Source of the DNA: Proteobacteria bacterium SG_bin6
Lineage (GTDB): Bacteria > Pseudomonadota > Alphaproteobacteria > Sphingomonadales > Sphingomonadaceae
Direction of reading: 5' to 3'
DNA length: 34,410 bases
Assembly: GCA_002083435.1 (NCBI GenBank)
Contig: LWDJ01000031.1
Span: forward strand, 1-34,410
Below, one piece after another: positions 1 through 8,171 of the stretch (positions are counted from its first letter, which is position 1; every line of letters begins with the position of its first letter). The notes below the pieces were generated by a model. It did no database searches, was not told where the DNA came from, and saw only the letters and a list, made by a program, of their open reading frames with translations. The translations under genes and the position numbers were made by a program.

Positions 1-1
1 C

Positions 2-1024
2 TACACGCTGGCCGAAGCCGCCGCCGCCGAGCGCGACGCCGCGCGCAAGGCGGCGCAGGAGGAAGCCGCGCTCGCCGCGCAGGTCGAGCAGGCCCGCGCC
101 GATATCGCCGCCGCGCAGGCCCGGATCGCGCTGCTTCGCGACCGGCTGCGCGAGCAGCGCCAGGCGATCGCCGAGCGCCAGGGGCCGATCGTACGGCTGA
201 TCGCTGCGCTGCAATCGCTTGCTGGTCGCCCGACCGTGGTTAGTCTCGTGCAGCCGGGCACGGTCGAGGATCTGGTGCATGTCCGCGCGGTGCTCGGCTC
301 GGTCGCGCCGGTGGTGCGCGCGCGCACCGCGGCGCTGCGCGAGCAACTCGCGCGCACCCGCACGCTCGAGGCGGGCGAGGCGGTCGCCGTCCGCGCGCTC
401 GCCGACAGCCGCGCCCGGCTGGAAACGCGGCGGCTCGCGCTGGTGGAGCTTGAGGCCGAGCACCGGCTGAAGTCGCGCGCGCTCGGCCGTGCCGCGCTCG
501 GCGAGTCGGACCGCGCGATCGCGCTGGGCGAGGCGGCGCGCGATCTGGTCGACCAGATGAGCGACGATCGGCGCAGCGCCGCGGCCGCCGCCAGCCTCGC
601 CGCGCTCGGCGAGCCGCTGCCCCGCCCCGAGAGCAAGGCTGAACAGCTGTGGCCGGGGGGCGCACCGTATCGCCTGCCGGTGGCGGGGCAAGTGGTGGCG
701 GGGCTCGGCGAGCTCGCCGATTCGGGTGCGCGCGCGCGAGGAATCACGCTGCAAGTCGCGCCCGGTGCGCGCGTCGTCGCGCCGGCGGCGGGGCGGGTGC
801 GCTTCGTCGGCACCTTTCGCAGCTATGGCCTGGTCGTGATCCTCGATCATGGCGGCGGCTGGAGCACGTTGATTGCCGGGCTCGGCGCCACCGGAACGCA
901 ACCGGGCGATCGGCTGGCCCAAGGCGCCGCGCTCGGCACCGCGCCCACCGCCGGTACGGCGCAAGTGACGATCGAACTGCGCCGCCGCGACCGGCCGGTC
1001 GATTTCACGCGGCTCCTGGGGTGA
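2..1024 (+). CDS. EnvC-like murein hydrolase activator (M23/LytM domain), 5' end missing
   Basis: The reading frame is open from the left edge, so the N-terminus (signal peptide and first coiled coil) lies outside the window. What remains is a long Ala/Arg/Glu-rich coiled coil (about the first 200 residues) followed by a LytM/M23-type domain up to the stop. In active M23 peptidases an H-x3-D and an H-x-H motif bind zinc. Here the first site reads RGITLQ and the usual Y-x-H-L reads LIAGL, so the zinc ligands are missing. EnvC is similarly inactive and works by activating periplasmic amidases during septum splitting. I infer the same role here: a periplasmic activator rather than an enzyme. The gene is followed by an S41 protease on the same strand after 82 bases. 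Family placement is good; the exact partner amidase is unknown. Confidence 0.85.
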   Translation, partial: YTLAEAAAAERDAARKAAQEEAALAAQVEQARADIAAAQARIALLRDRLREQRQAIAERQGPIVRLIAALQSLAGRPTVVSLVQPGTVEDLVHVRAVLGSVAPVVRARTAALREQLARTRTLEAGEAVAVRALADSRARLETRRLALVELEAEHRLKSRALGRAALGESDRAIALGEAARDLVDQMSDDRRSAAAAASLAALGEPLPRPESKAEQLWPGGAPYRLPVAGQVVAGLGELADSGARARGITLQVAPGARVVAPAAGRVRFVGTFRSYGLVVILDHGGGWSTLIAGLGATGTQPGDRLAQGAALGTAPTAGTAQVTIELRRRDRPVDFTRLLG

Positions 1025-1106
1025 AGCACTTCGCGTCCGCCATTCCCCATTTCTTCACGGGCGAAGCCGCGCTACAACCGGCCAAACGGCGTAATGAAAG
1101 TGCCTT

Positions 1107-2519
1107 ATGTCCCGTGTCCTGCTGCAAGCCACCGCGACCGTCGCCGCGCTGGCGCTCATCCCCGTCACCACCGGCGCGCTCGCCCAGGTGGAGACCGACA
1201 GCTACCGTGAACTCGACCAGTTCATGGACGTCTACAATCTCGTCAAAGCCAAATATGTCGATCCGGTCGACAACAAGGTGCTGGTGAAGGGGGCGATCGA
1301 GGGGATGCTCGCAGCTCTCGATCCGCACAGCAGCTACGAGGACGGCGCCGATTACGAAAATCTGCGCATCCAGACCGAGGGCAATTATGGCGGGCTCGGC
1401 CTGTCGATCACGATGGAAGACGGGATCGTCAAGGTCGTCACCCCGCAAAAGGACACACCCGCTTGGCGCGCCGGGGTGAAATCCGGCGATTATATCACCC
1501 ATGTCGACGGCAAGTTCGTCTATGGGCTGACCCGCGACGAAGCAGTCGCGCAAATGCGCGGCAAGCCCGGCACCAAAGTCACGATCACGGTGGTGCGCAA
1601 GGGGCTCGACAAGCCTATCCAGGTGACGCTCACGCGCGAGGTCATCACTCTGAAGCCGGTCAATTGGGAAGTGAAGGGCGAGATCGGGGTGATCAACATC
1701 ACCACTTTCTCCGATGGCACCGGCCGCTATGTCCGCGATGCGGTGGCGGGCATCAAGAAGCAGCTAGGACGCGATCCGCTCGGCTATGTGATCGACCTGC
1801 GCGACAATGGCGGCGGGCTGCTCAACGAAGCGGTCTCGGTCGCCGATGTGTTCCTCGATCACGGCGAGATCGTCTCGCAGCGCGGGCGCGACAAGCTCGA
1901 CATCCAGCGCTACGCCGCCACCCCGGGCGACGCGACCGGCGGCGCGCCGCTGGTCGTGCTGGTGAATGCCGGCACCGCGAGCGCCTCGGAGATCGTTGCC
2001 GGCGCGCTTCAGGACCATCACCGCGCGGTGATCCAGGGCGAGCGCAGCTTCGGCAAGGGGTCGGTCCAGTCGCTGCTGCCGCTGGGGCCCAAGACCGATG
2101 TCCGGCTGACGACCGCGCGCTACTACACCCCCTCGGGCCGATCGGTGCAGGAAGGCGGGATCGACCCCGATCTGCCGGTGCCGCAGCTTTCGGATGCCGA
2201 TTACAAGAACCGCCCGGTGGTGCGCGAGGACGATCTGCGCCGCCACCTGCTCAACACCGCCAAGGTCGACAACAAGCTGATCGAGGATGACGGCAAGCCC
2301 GATCCGCGCTTCGCCGAGACGCCCGATGCGCTGAAGGCGAAGAATATCGACGATTATCAGCTTTATTACGCGCTGCAGACGCTCGCCCGGCTCGGCGGAC
2401 CGACCCAGGTGGCGATGATCGCCAAGCTAGGCACGCCCAATCCCGGCCGCGCCGAACTCGCGCCGCCCGCCAATCCGGTGAAGGTCGAGCCCGGCCCCGG
2501 AGCGGCGCCGAACAAGTGA
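1107..2519 (+). CDS. S41 family carboxy-terminal processing protease (CtpA type)
   Basis: The 470-residue protein starts with a signal peptide (residues 1-27, ending ALA-Q). It then has an N-terminal cap, a PDZ domain (about 95-180) and the S41 protease core (about 190-350). The Ser/Lys catalytic pair is visible: Ser292 in TASASEI and Lys317 in FGKGSVQ, 25 residues apart as in E. coli Tsp. The C-terminal tail is rich in Pro and Ala. Such proteases act in the periplasm, cleaving proteins from their C-termini. In many bacteria they control peptidoglycan hydrolases, which fits the EnvC-like gene just upstream. The stop overlaps the next start (GTGA), so this gene and the dsbB-like gene are probably translationally coupled. 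No strong ribosome binding site is visible before the ATG. Confidence 0.95.
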   Translation: MSRVLLQATATVAALALIPVTTGALAQVETDSYRELDQFMDVYNLVKAKYVDPVDNKVLVKGAIEGMLAALDPHSSYEDGADYENLRIQTEGNYGGLGLSITMEDGIVKVVTPQKDTPAWRAGVKSGDYITHVDGKFVYGLTRDEAVAQMRGKPGTKVTITVVRKGLDKPIQVTLTREVITLKPVNWEVKGEIGVINITTFSDGTGRYVRDAVAGIKKQLGRDPLGYVIDLRDNGGGLLNEAVSVADVFLDHGEIVSQRGRDKLDIQRYAATPGDATGGAPLVVLVNAGTASASEIVAGALQDHHRAVIQGERSFGKGSVQSLLPLGPKTDVRLTTARYYTPSGRSVQEGGIDPDLPVPQLSDADYKNRPVVREDDLRRHLLNTAKVDNKLIEDDGKPDPRFAETPDALKAKNIDDYQLYYALQTLARLGGPTQVAMIAKLGTPNPGRAELAPPANPVKVEPGPGAAPNK

Positions 2520-2986
2520 GCCGCGTGATCACGGCCCGTTCGCTCGCGCTCGCGGTGCCCGCCGCGCTGATGGCCGGCGCGCTCGGCGCGCAGTTTATCG
2601 GCGGGCTTTACCCGTGCGAGATGTGCCACTGGCAGCGCTGGCCGCATTATGCGGCGATCACGCTGGCGCTGCTGGCATTCGTCGCCCCGCGCCCGGCGCG
2701 CGGCGTGCTCGTCGCGCTCGCGGCCTTCGCGATCCTAACGAGCGGGGCGATCGGCGTTTTCCATGCCGGGGTCGAATATCATTGGTGGCAGGGCATCACC
2801 CCCTGTTCGCGCGTGGCAAGCCACGGCGGCGACGCGCTGAGCGAGATCCTGAACGCGCCAATCGTGCGTTGCGACGCGCCACAGTGGACGCTTGGCCCAA
2901 TTTCGCTCGCGGGGTTCAACGCGCTCTTTTCGCTTGCCGGCGGGGCCACCATATTGGCACTGCTCGCGAAAGGGAGGCAGGCATGA
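2516..2986 (+). CDS. DsbB-like disulfide bond formation protein
   Basis: This 156-residue membrane protein has about four hydrophobic segments (about 8-28, 44-57, 63-83 and 128-150). The first cysteine pair, Cys34-x-x-Cys37 in YPCEMCHWQRW, is the classical DsbB quinone-side motif. A second pair, Cys97 and Cys119, lies in the long periplasmic loop, as expected. DsbB reoxidises the periplasmic oxidase DsbA and passes the electrons to ubiquinone. No dsbA is in the window. The GTG start overlaps the protease stop by 4 bases, and the stop overlaps the coq7 start by 4 bases (ATGA). The link to a ubiquinone-biosynthesis gene makes functional sense because ubiquinone is the electron acceptor of DsbB. 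Confidence 0.93.
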   Translation: MSRVITARSLALAVPAALMAGALGAQFIGGLYPCEMCHWQRWPHYAAITLALLAFVAPRPARGVLVALAAFAILTSGAIGVFHAGVEYHWWQGITPCSRVASHGGDALSEILNAPIVRCDAPQWTLGPISLAGFNALFSLAGGATILALLAKGRQA

Positions 2987-3516
2987 GCTGGAAGCCGGGC
3001 GACGCCAAGCGGCGGATCGATGCGATGATCCGCGTCGATCAGGCGGGCGAATATGGCGCAACGCGCATCTATGCCGGGCAGCTCGCGGTGATGGGCGATC
3101 GCGGCCAGGCCGCGCGCGAGATCGCCGGGATGGCGCACCAGGAAGCACGGCACCGTCAATTCTTCGATCGCATGATCGCCGAACGCGGGGTGCGGCCAAC
3201 CGCGCTCCAGCCGTTCTGGAACGTCGCGGGCTTCGCGCTGGGCGCGGTGACGGCGGCGCTGGGCCCGGAGGCGGCGATGGCCTGCACCGCCGCGATCGAG
3301 ACCGAGATCGACAAACATTATGCCGAACAGCTCGCGCAGCTGGGCGATGACGACCCCGAGCTGGCCGACGCGATCCGCGAATTCCAGGCCGAGGAGGTCG
3401 AGCACCGCGACACCGCGCTCGCCGCAGGCGCGGAACGGGCGCCGGCCTATCCCATTCTATCGGGATTGATCCGGCTCGGCTGCCGGGTCGCGATCGAGGC
3501 GTCGAAACGGATTTGA
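2983..3516 (+). CDS. coq7: 5-demethoxyubiquinone hydroxylase, Coq7 family
   Basis: The 177-residue protein matches the di-iron Coq7 family, which hydroxylates demethoxyubiquinone in the penultimate step of ubiquinone synthesis at the membrane. The iron ligands can be read directly: Glu23 in DQAGEYGA, Glu54 and His57 in HQEARH, Glu106 in AIETEID, and Glu138 and His141 in EEVEHRD. The two-ExxH pattern is intact. The start ATG overlaps the dsbB-like stop (ATGA), preceded by a GGGAGG-like sequence at 2972-2977 inside that gene. Length is typical of the short bacterial and mitochondrial form. I am confident in the call. Confidence 0.95.
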   Translation: MSWKPGDAKRRIDAMIRVDQAGEYGATRIYAGQLAVMGDRGQAAREIAGMAHQEARHRQFFDRMIAERGVRPTALQPFWNVAGFALGAVTAALGPEAAMACTAAIETEIDKHYAEQLAQLGDDDPELADAIREFQAEEVEHRDTALAAGAERAPAYPILSGLIRLGCRVAIEASKRI

Positions 3517-3542
3517 AGCGCGGTCTGCGCGAAGGAGCGGTT

Positions 3543-4001
3543 ATGAAGAAGCTTGCTGTCCTTGCCCTGCTGCTCGCGCCGGCGATCGCCGCGGCGCAGA
3601 CCAACGGCCCGACCCTGCCGGTCACCCCGCGCCCGAGCGCCAGCCAGGGCTCGACGCCCGACGCGCCGATCAATGGCGTCACCTATCTTTATGGTGAGCA
3701 GAAATGCCCGGTCGACGCCAATGGCAACGAAGTTACCGTATGCGTGCGGCTGAACGCCAGCGAGCAGTTCCGCATTCCGAAGAACCTGCGCGAAGGCTCG
3801 ATCAAGCCTGAATATGAGGCTTGGGCGGCGCGCAGCCGCGACGTGGTCGATCAGGGGCAAGTCGGGATCGGCAGCTGCTCGGCGGTGGGCGCCGGCGGCA
3901 TCATCGGCTGCGCCAACCAGCAGTTCGTCCGCGCGCGGAAGGAGAACAAGGAACGCGCCGCCGAGCAATCGCGCGAGGAAGCGGCGATCACGCCGAACTG
4001 A
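3543..4001 (+). CDS. Small exported protein of unknown function, four cysteines
   Basis: A 152-residue protein with a clear signal peptide (MKKLAVLALLLAPAIAAAQ). The ATG at 3543 has an AAGGAG sequence 7 bases upstream and is preferred over the upstream TTG at 3513, which would put ten extra residues before the signal. The mature part is Pro/Ser-rich at first, then has cysteines at about residues 55, 67, 112 and 122, giving two likely disulfides, and a charged helical tail (RARKENKERAAEQ). I do not recognise a named domain. The position directly behind dsbB and coq7 suggests an oxidised periplasmic substrate, but that is inference. The gene ends 63 bases before a LexA-type operator that starts the next unit. 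Confidence 0.8.
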   Translation: MKKLAVLALLLAPAIAAAQTNGPTLPVTPRPSASQGSTPDAPINGVTYLYGEQKCPVDANGNEVTVCVRLNASEQFRIPKNLREGSIKPEYEAWAARSRDVVDQGQVGIGSCSAVGAGGIIGCANQQFVRARKENKERAAEQSREEAAITPN

Positions 4002-4064
4002 GCGTTTGCCTTGGTGCTTTAGCGCACCGTGAACGGCGCGTCCCGCTCGACTTCGCCTGCCAGC

Positions 4065-4079
4065 GAACATATATCGAAC
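4065..4079 (+). promoter_or_regulatory. Putative LexA (SOS) operator, GAAC-N7-GAAC
   Basis: The sequence GAAC ATATATC GAAC is an exact match to the direct-repeat LexA box of alphaproteobacteria (GTTC-N7-GTTC read on the other strand), known from Caulobacter, Rhodobacter and Sinorhizobium. It ends 2 bases before the ATG of the radical-SAM gene at 4082, where bound LexA would block transcription or early elongation. Its AT-rich spacer stands out in GC-rich DNA. It has not been tested; the match could be chance, but location and gene content argue for function. Confidence 0.7.
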
Positions 4080-4081
4080 GA

Positions 4082-5323
4082 ATGGCGCAGCTCAGTACCC
4101 GGGAAAAGCTCGAGATTCTGGCGGACGCCGCCAAATATGACGCGAGCTGCGCCTCCTCCGGTACCGCCAAGCGCCACTCGCGCGACGGCAAGGGACTGGG
4201 ATCGACCGAGGGCATGGGTATCTGCCATGCCTACGCGCCGGATGGGCGCTGCATCAGCCTGCTGAAGATATTGCTGACCAACAGCTGCATTTTCGATTGC
4301 CATTATTGCATCAATCGCAAAAGCTCGAACGTTCGCCGGGCGCGGTTCACGGCGCAGGAAGTGGTGCAGCTGACACTCGCTTTTTATAAGCGCAATTATA
4401 TCGAAGGGCTGTTTCTTAGCTCCGGTATCATACGCTCTTCGAACTATACGATGGAACAGCTGGTCGAGGTCGCCCGGTCACTGCGCGAGAATCATGACTT
4501 TCGCGGCTACATCCACCTCAAGACCATTCCCGATGCTGACTCCGAGCTGATCCGCCAGGCCGGGCTTTATGCGGATCGCGTGTCGATCAATGTCGAGCTG
4601 CCAACCATTGCCGGCCTCGCCAGGCTCGCGCCCGACAAATCGGCTTCGCGCATCGAAGGTGCGATGGCGGGGATGAAAGCGGCGATCGTCGAGACCAAGG
4701 ACGCAAAGAAGCGCTTCAAATCAGCGCCGCGCTTCGCCCCCGCCGGTCAATCGACCCAAATGATCGTCGGCGCGGATGCCGCGACCGATCGCGACATCGT
4801 CGTGCGGGCAGCGGGGCTTTATGGCGCGTTCGGCCTGCGCCGCGTCTATTATTCGGCGTTCAGCCCGATCCCCGATGCCTCCGCCGTGCTGCCGCTCCAG
4901 CGCCCGCCCTTGATGCGCGAACATAGGCTTTATCAGTCCGACTGGCTGATGCGCTTCTACGATTACCGGCCGGACGAGGTGGCCGACGCGGCGGATGCCG
5001 CGGGCATGTTGCCGCTCGACATCGACCCCAAGCTCGCCTGGGCACTGAAGCACCGCGCGCTGTTCCCGCTCGACATCAACCGCGCCGATCGCGCGCTGCT
5101 GCTGCGCGTACCGGGATTGGGAGTGAAGGCGGTGAACGCGATCCTCGCCGCGCGGCGGTGGCGACGGTTGCGGCTGGAAGATGTCGCGCGGTTAACGGTG
5201 TCGGTCACGAAGCTCCGCCCGTTCATCGTCGCCGAGGATTGGCACCCCGGCGCACTCACCGATCGCGCCGAGCTGAAGCCGCTGGTCGCGCCAAAGGCGG
5301 CGCAGCTCGAACTGTTCGGCTGA
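4082..5323 (+). CDS. Radical SAM protein of the DNA modification/repair type linked to UdgX
   Basis: This 413-residue protein has the radical SAM cluster motif Cys69-x3-Cys73-x2-Cys76 (NSCIFDCHYCINRK). A further Cys/Gly-rich N-terminal stretch (KYDASCASSGT, about 18-28) is typical of the family catalogued as putative DNA modification/repair radical SAM protein (TIGR03916 as I recall it). The C-terminal region carries a helix-hairpin-helix (about 334-363, VPGLGVKAVNAIL), a DNA-binding fold. It presumably uses a 5'-deoxyadenosyl radical on DNA or a DNA-linked product, but no reaction is known to me. The ATG at 4082 is chosen because the family starts shortly before KL-x-ILADAAKYDASC. The gene overlaps the UdgX-type gene by one base (TGATG), and a LexA-type box lies just upstream. 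Confidence 0.92.
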   Translation: MAQLSTREKLEILADAAKYDASCASSGTAKRHSRDGKGLGSTEGMGICHAYAPDGRCISLLKILLTNSCIFDCHYCINRKSSNVRRARFTAQEVVQLTLAFYKRNYIEGLFLSSGIIRSSNYTMEQLVEVARSLRENHDFRGYIHLKTIPDADSELIRQAGLYADRVSINVELPTIAGLARLAPDKSASRIEGAMAGMKAAIVETKDAKKRFKSAPRFAPAGQSTQMIVGADAATDRDIVVRAAGLYGAFGLRRVYYSAFSPIPDASAVLPLQRPPLMREHRLYQSDWLMRFYDYRPDEVADAADAAGMLPLDIDPKLAWALKHRALFPLDINRADRALLLRVPGLGVKAVNAILAARRWRRLRLEDVARLTVSVTKLRPFIVAEDWHPGALTDRAELKPLVAPKAAQLELFG

Positions 5324-6705
5324 TGCGCACCGCTCATTTCTTAGCACCTGACGACTTCGACGGCTGGCGCCACGCGGCGCGCGCGCTTGCGATCGAACGG
5401 GTGCCGCCGGGCGAGGTGGTGTGGCAGATCGAAGGCGCCCCCGCCGATCTGTTCGCGGGCGAAGCACAAGCGCATGAGGTGCCGGCGGGCGCCAACCTCA
5501 CCGTGCCGCGCGGCTTCATCGATCTGGCTCAGAACGCGATCCTTCACCGTGATCCCGAACGCTTCGGCCTACTTTATGCGCTGCTGTTGCGCCTGCAGGA
5601 CAATAGCAAGCTGCTCGAGGACCGCGCCGATCCGCAGGTGCGTCGCGCGGAGGAACTTGCCAAGGCGGTTCGGCGCGACATCCACAAGATGCGCGCTTTC
5701 CTGCGCTTCCGCGAAGTAGCCGAGGGCGAGGAGACTCGCTTCGTCGCCTGGTTCGAGCCCGAGCATCATATCGTCCGCGCCAACGCCCGCTTCTTCGTCA
5801 ATCGCTTCGCCGCGCTTGCCTGGTCGATCCTGACGCCGGCGCTCTCGCTTCACTGGGACGGGGCTCTGCGCGAAGGCCCGGGTGCGGAGCGAGGCGATGC
5901 GCCGCAGGACGATCCGGTCGAGGCGCTATGGGCCAGCTATTACGCCAGCATCTTCAACCCCGCCCGCGTGAAGATCGGCGCGATGCTGAAGGAGATGCCC
6001 AAGAAATACTGGAAAAACATGCCCGAAACCGCGTTGGTGCCGCAGTTGATCGCGGGCGCGCAGGCGCGGGAGGCAAGAATGATCGAGGCGGCGCGCGCTC
6101 AGCCGGGCGACAATCTGCAAGCAGCGTGGGAGGCGTTGCGCGACGAGGGCAAGGGCTGCACTCGCTGCCCGCTTTACAAGCCCGCGACGCAGATGGTGTT
6201 CGGCGAAGGGCCAGTAGATGCACCGCTGATGTTCGTCGGCGAGCAGCCGGGCGACCAAGAAGATCTCGCCGGCCGCCCCTTTGTCGGCCCGGCCGGGCAA
6301 TTGTTCGACCGCGCGCTGGGCGAGGCCGGGGTCGACCGGGCGCGCGCCTATGTCACCAATGCGGTCAAGCACTTCAAGTTCGAGCCACGCGGCAAGCGGC
6401 GCATCCACGCCAAGGCCGACACCGGCGAGATTGACGCCTGTCGCTGGTGGATCGAGCAGGAACGGCTGCTGCTGCGCCCCAAGGTGACGGTGATGCTCGG
6501 CGCGACCGCAGCGCGGTCACTGCTCGGCCGCGCGGTGACGATCGGGCGCGAGCGCGGGCGCGCGTTCGAACTCGCCGAGGGGGGCACCGGCTGGATCACG
6601 GTCCACCCCAGCTTCCTGCTGCGAATCGAGGAACAATCGCGGGCCGAGGAGGAATATGCCCGGTTCGTCGCGGATTTGCGGGCGGCGGCGGCGCTGGCCG
6701 GGTGA
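5323..6705 (+). CDS. DUF4130-type domain fused to UdgX family uracil-DNA-binding protein
   Basis: A 460-residue fusion. Residues 1 to about 245 match the 'probable DNA metabolism protein' domain (DUF4130/TIGR03915 as I recall it), found with the radical SAM partner. Residues about 265-460 are a family-4-like uracil-DNA glycosylase domain: Cys279-x-x-Cys282, GEQPGDQEDLAGRPFVGPAG (306-325), NAVKH (346-350), Cys373 and HPS (428-430). The KRRIH loop (358-362) is the hallmark of UdgX, in which the loop His attacks the sugar and leaves the protein covalently attached to DNA after uracil removal. His362 is present here. The position where ordinary family-4 enzymes have a Cys (VKC) is His350. It sits in a two-gene unit with the radical SAM gene, likely under LexA control. 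Domain calls are firm; the combined function is not known. Confidence 0.93.
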   Translation: MRTAHFLAPDDFDGWRHAARALAIERVPPGEVVWQIEGAPADLFAGEAQAHEVPAGANLTVPRGFIDLAQNAILHRDPERFGLLYALLLRLQDNSKLLEDRADPQVRRAEELAKAVRRDIHKMRAFLRFREVAEGEETRFVAWFEPEHHIVRANARFFVNRFAALAWSILTPALSLHWDGALREGPGAERGDAPQDDPVEALWASYYASIFNPARVKIGAMLKEMPKKYWKNMPETALVPQLIAGAQAREARMIEAARAQPGDNLQAAWEALRDEGKGCTRCPLYKPATQMVFGEGPVDAPLMFVGEQPGDQEDLAGRPFVGPAGQLFDRALGEAGVDRARAYVTNAVKHFKFEPRGKRRIHAKADTGEIDACRWWIEQERLLLRPKVTVMLGATAARSLLGRAVTIGRERGRAFELAEGGTGWITVHPSFLLRIEEQSRAEEEYARFVADLRAAAALAG

Positions 6706-6726
6706 GGCGGCCACGATGCCCTGGCG

Positions 6727-7089
6727 TTACTTCCCCCCAGACCGCCGGGTGAGCGCGGCGACGCAGCTCGCGCGGTCGATCGGCGCGCCATCGGGCTGGC
6801 GCGCGTCGACATGCGTCACCACGCTCGTGCTACCCTTGGGATAGAGATAGGCGTCGAGCACGCAGATAGGGCCAGCAAATTGCAGCTTGCGCCCTGGCCC
6901 CTCCGTCACATCGGCATCGGGCTTACCGAATAGCGCGGTGAGCTGGGGGGCGGTCGAGCCCAGCACGCGTTCGAGCCCGGCGCGGCTCACCGTCGGCAGC
7001 GGAACGGGCGCCGCGCGCTGCGGCGCGGGGGGCGGCACCACGGCGGTCGCGCAGCCGCCGAGCAACAGCATCACCGGTAAAATCCGCAT
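6727..7089 (-). CDS. Small putative lipoprotein of unknown function
   Basis: A 120-residue protein starting MRILPVMLLLGGCATA, with a clear lipobox (LLGGC), so it is probably an outer-membrane or periplasmic lipoprotein. The ATG at 7089 is preferred over an upstream in-frame start at 7116 because it places the signal peptide at the N-terminus. After a Pro/Ala linker, the mature part contains a short region (SRAGLERVLGSTAPQLTALFG) that resembles the SmpA/BamE-like 'set threshold to FG-P' pattern seen in small lipoproteins. I do not claim that family. Two further cysteines could form a disulfide. It converges on the UdgX gene (21-base gap) and diverges from the kinase gene. Confidence 0.75.
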   Translation of the reverse strand: MRILPVMLLLGGCATAVVPPPAPQRAAPVPLPTVSRAGLERVLGSTAPQLTALFGKPDADVTEGPGRKLQFAGPICVLDAYLYPKGSTSVVTHVDARQPDGAPIDRASCVAALTRRSGGK

Positions 7090-7155
7090 CGCACACCCCG
7101 TTGCGCCATCGTCCACGCCCCATTAGGCGAACGCAGCGCCTTTAGGGAGAATTAA

Positions 7156-8163
7156 GTGAGCCAAGCCACCTTTGACGTGGTCGCGATCGGCAACGCGATC
7201 GTCGACATTCTCGCCCATGCCGACGACGCCTTCATCGCCCAGGAAGGCATGACCAAGGGATCGATGCAGCTCGTCTTCTCTCCCGTCGAGGCGGACGCGC
7301 TGTATGCGAAGATGGGCCCGGGGATCGAGGCGAGCGGGGGTTCGGCGGCGAACACGGTGGCCGGCATCGCCGCGCTAGGCGGCAAATGCGGCTTTATCGG
7401 CCAGGTCGCCGACGATCAGCTCGGCCAGGTGTTCGCCCACGACATCCGCTCGATCGGCGTGGCGTTCGACACCCCCGCGCGCGCCGGCGAACCGGCGACC
7501 GCGCGCTGCCTGATCTTCGTGACGCCCGATGGCCAGCGGACGATGAACACCTTCCTCGGCGCCTCGCAGTTCCTGCCGGCCGTGGCGCTCAACCGCGCGC
7601 TGATCGAGCAAGGCGCGATCCTGTACCTCGAAGGCTATCTGTGGGCCCCCGAGGAGCCACGCGCGGCGATGCGCGCCGCGATCGAGATCGCGCGCGGTGC
7701 CGGGCGGCGGGTGGCGTTCACCTTGTCCGACGTGTTCTGCATCAGCCGCCATGGCGGCGATTTCCGCGCATTGTTGCGCGACGGGCTGGTCGACATTCTG
7801 TTCGCCAACGAGAACGAACTGCTCGCGCTGGCGGAGATGGAAGATTTCGAGGCCGCGCTCGCCGCGATCGCGCCATTGGTGCCGACGCTGGTCGTCACGC
7901 GCTCGGAAAAGGGCGCGCTCGCGATCACCCGGGGCGAAAGCGCGGTGGTCGCCGCCGAGCCGATCGAGCGGGTGGTCGATACGACCGGCGCGGGCGATCT
8001 GTTCGCCGCCGGCTTCCTGCATGGCCAGGCGCGCGGGATGTCGCTCGAACAATCGCTGCGGCTGGGCGCGATTTGCGCGGCGGAGATCATCAGCCATGTC
8101 GGCGCGCGGCCGCAGGTCGATCTGAAGGCTTTGGCGGCGGAAAAGCTGGGCGCGGCGGTTTAG
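7156..8163 (+). CDS. PfkB-family sugar/nucleoside kinase, likely adenosine kinase
   Basis: The 335-residue protein is a ribokinase/PfkB kinase. It shows the N-terminal substrate-side pattern GNAIVDIL (12-19), the glycine-rich GGSAANT (61-67) and the C-terminal signature DTTGAGD (275-281), where Asp281 is the catalytic base and the glycines form the anion hole. Proteins of this type in alphaproteobacteria are annotated as adenosine kinase, making AMP from adenosine and ATP in purine salvage. Substrate cannot be proved from sequence. Translation starts at GTG with AGGGAGA (7144-7150) upstream. It converges with the glutamate-cysteine ligase gene across an 11-bp stem hairpin. Confidence 0.88.
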   Translation: MSQATFDVVAIGNAIVDILAHADDAFIAQEGMTKGSMQLVFSPVEADALYAKMGPGIEASGGSAANTVAGIAALGGKCGFIGQVADDQLGQVFAHDIRSIGVAFDTPARAGEPATARCLIFVTPDGQRTMNTFLGASQFLPAVALNRALIEQGAILYLEGYLWAPEEPRAAMRAAIEIARGAGRRVAFTLSDVFCISRHGGDFRALLRDGLVDILFANENELLALAEMEDFEAALAAIAPLVPTLVVTRSEKGALAITRGESAVVAAEPIERVVDTTGAGDLFAAGFLHGQARGMSLEQSLRLGAICAAEIISHVGARPQVDLKALAAEKLGAAV

Positions 8164-8171
8164 GGTTTCAC

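Noticed and set aside
2735..3682. 315-residue open frame antisense to dsbB, coq7 and the small exported gene
   Set aside because: It crosses three real genes and has a biased Arg/Pro/Ser translation.
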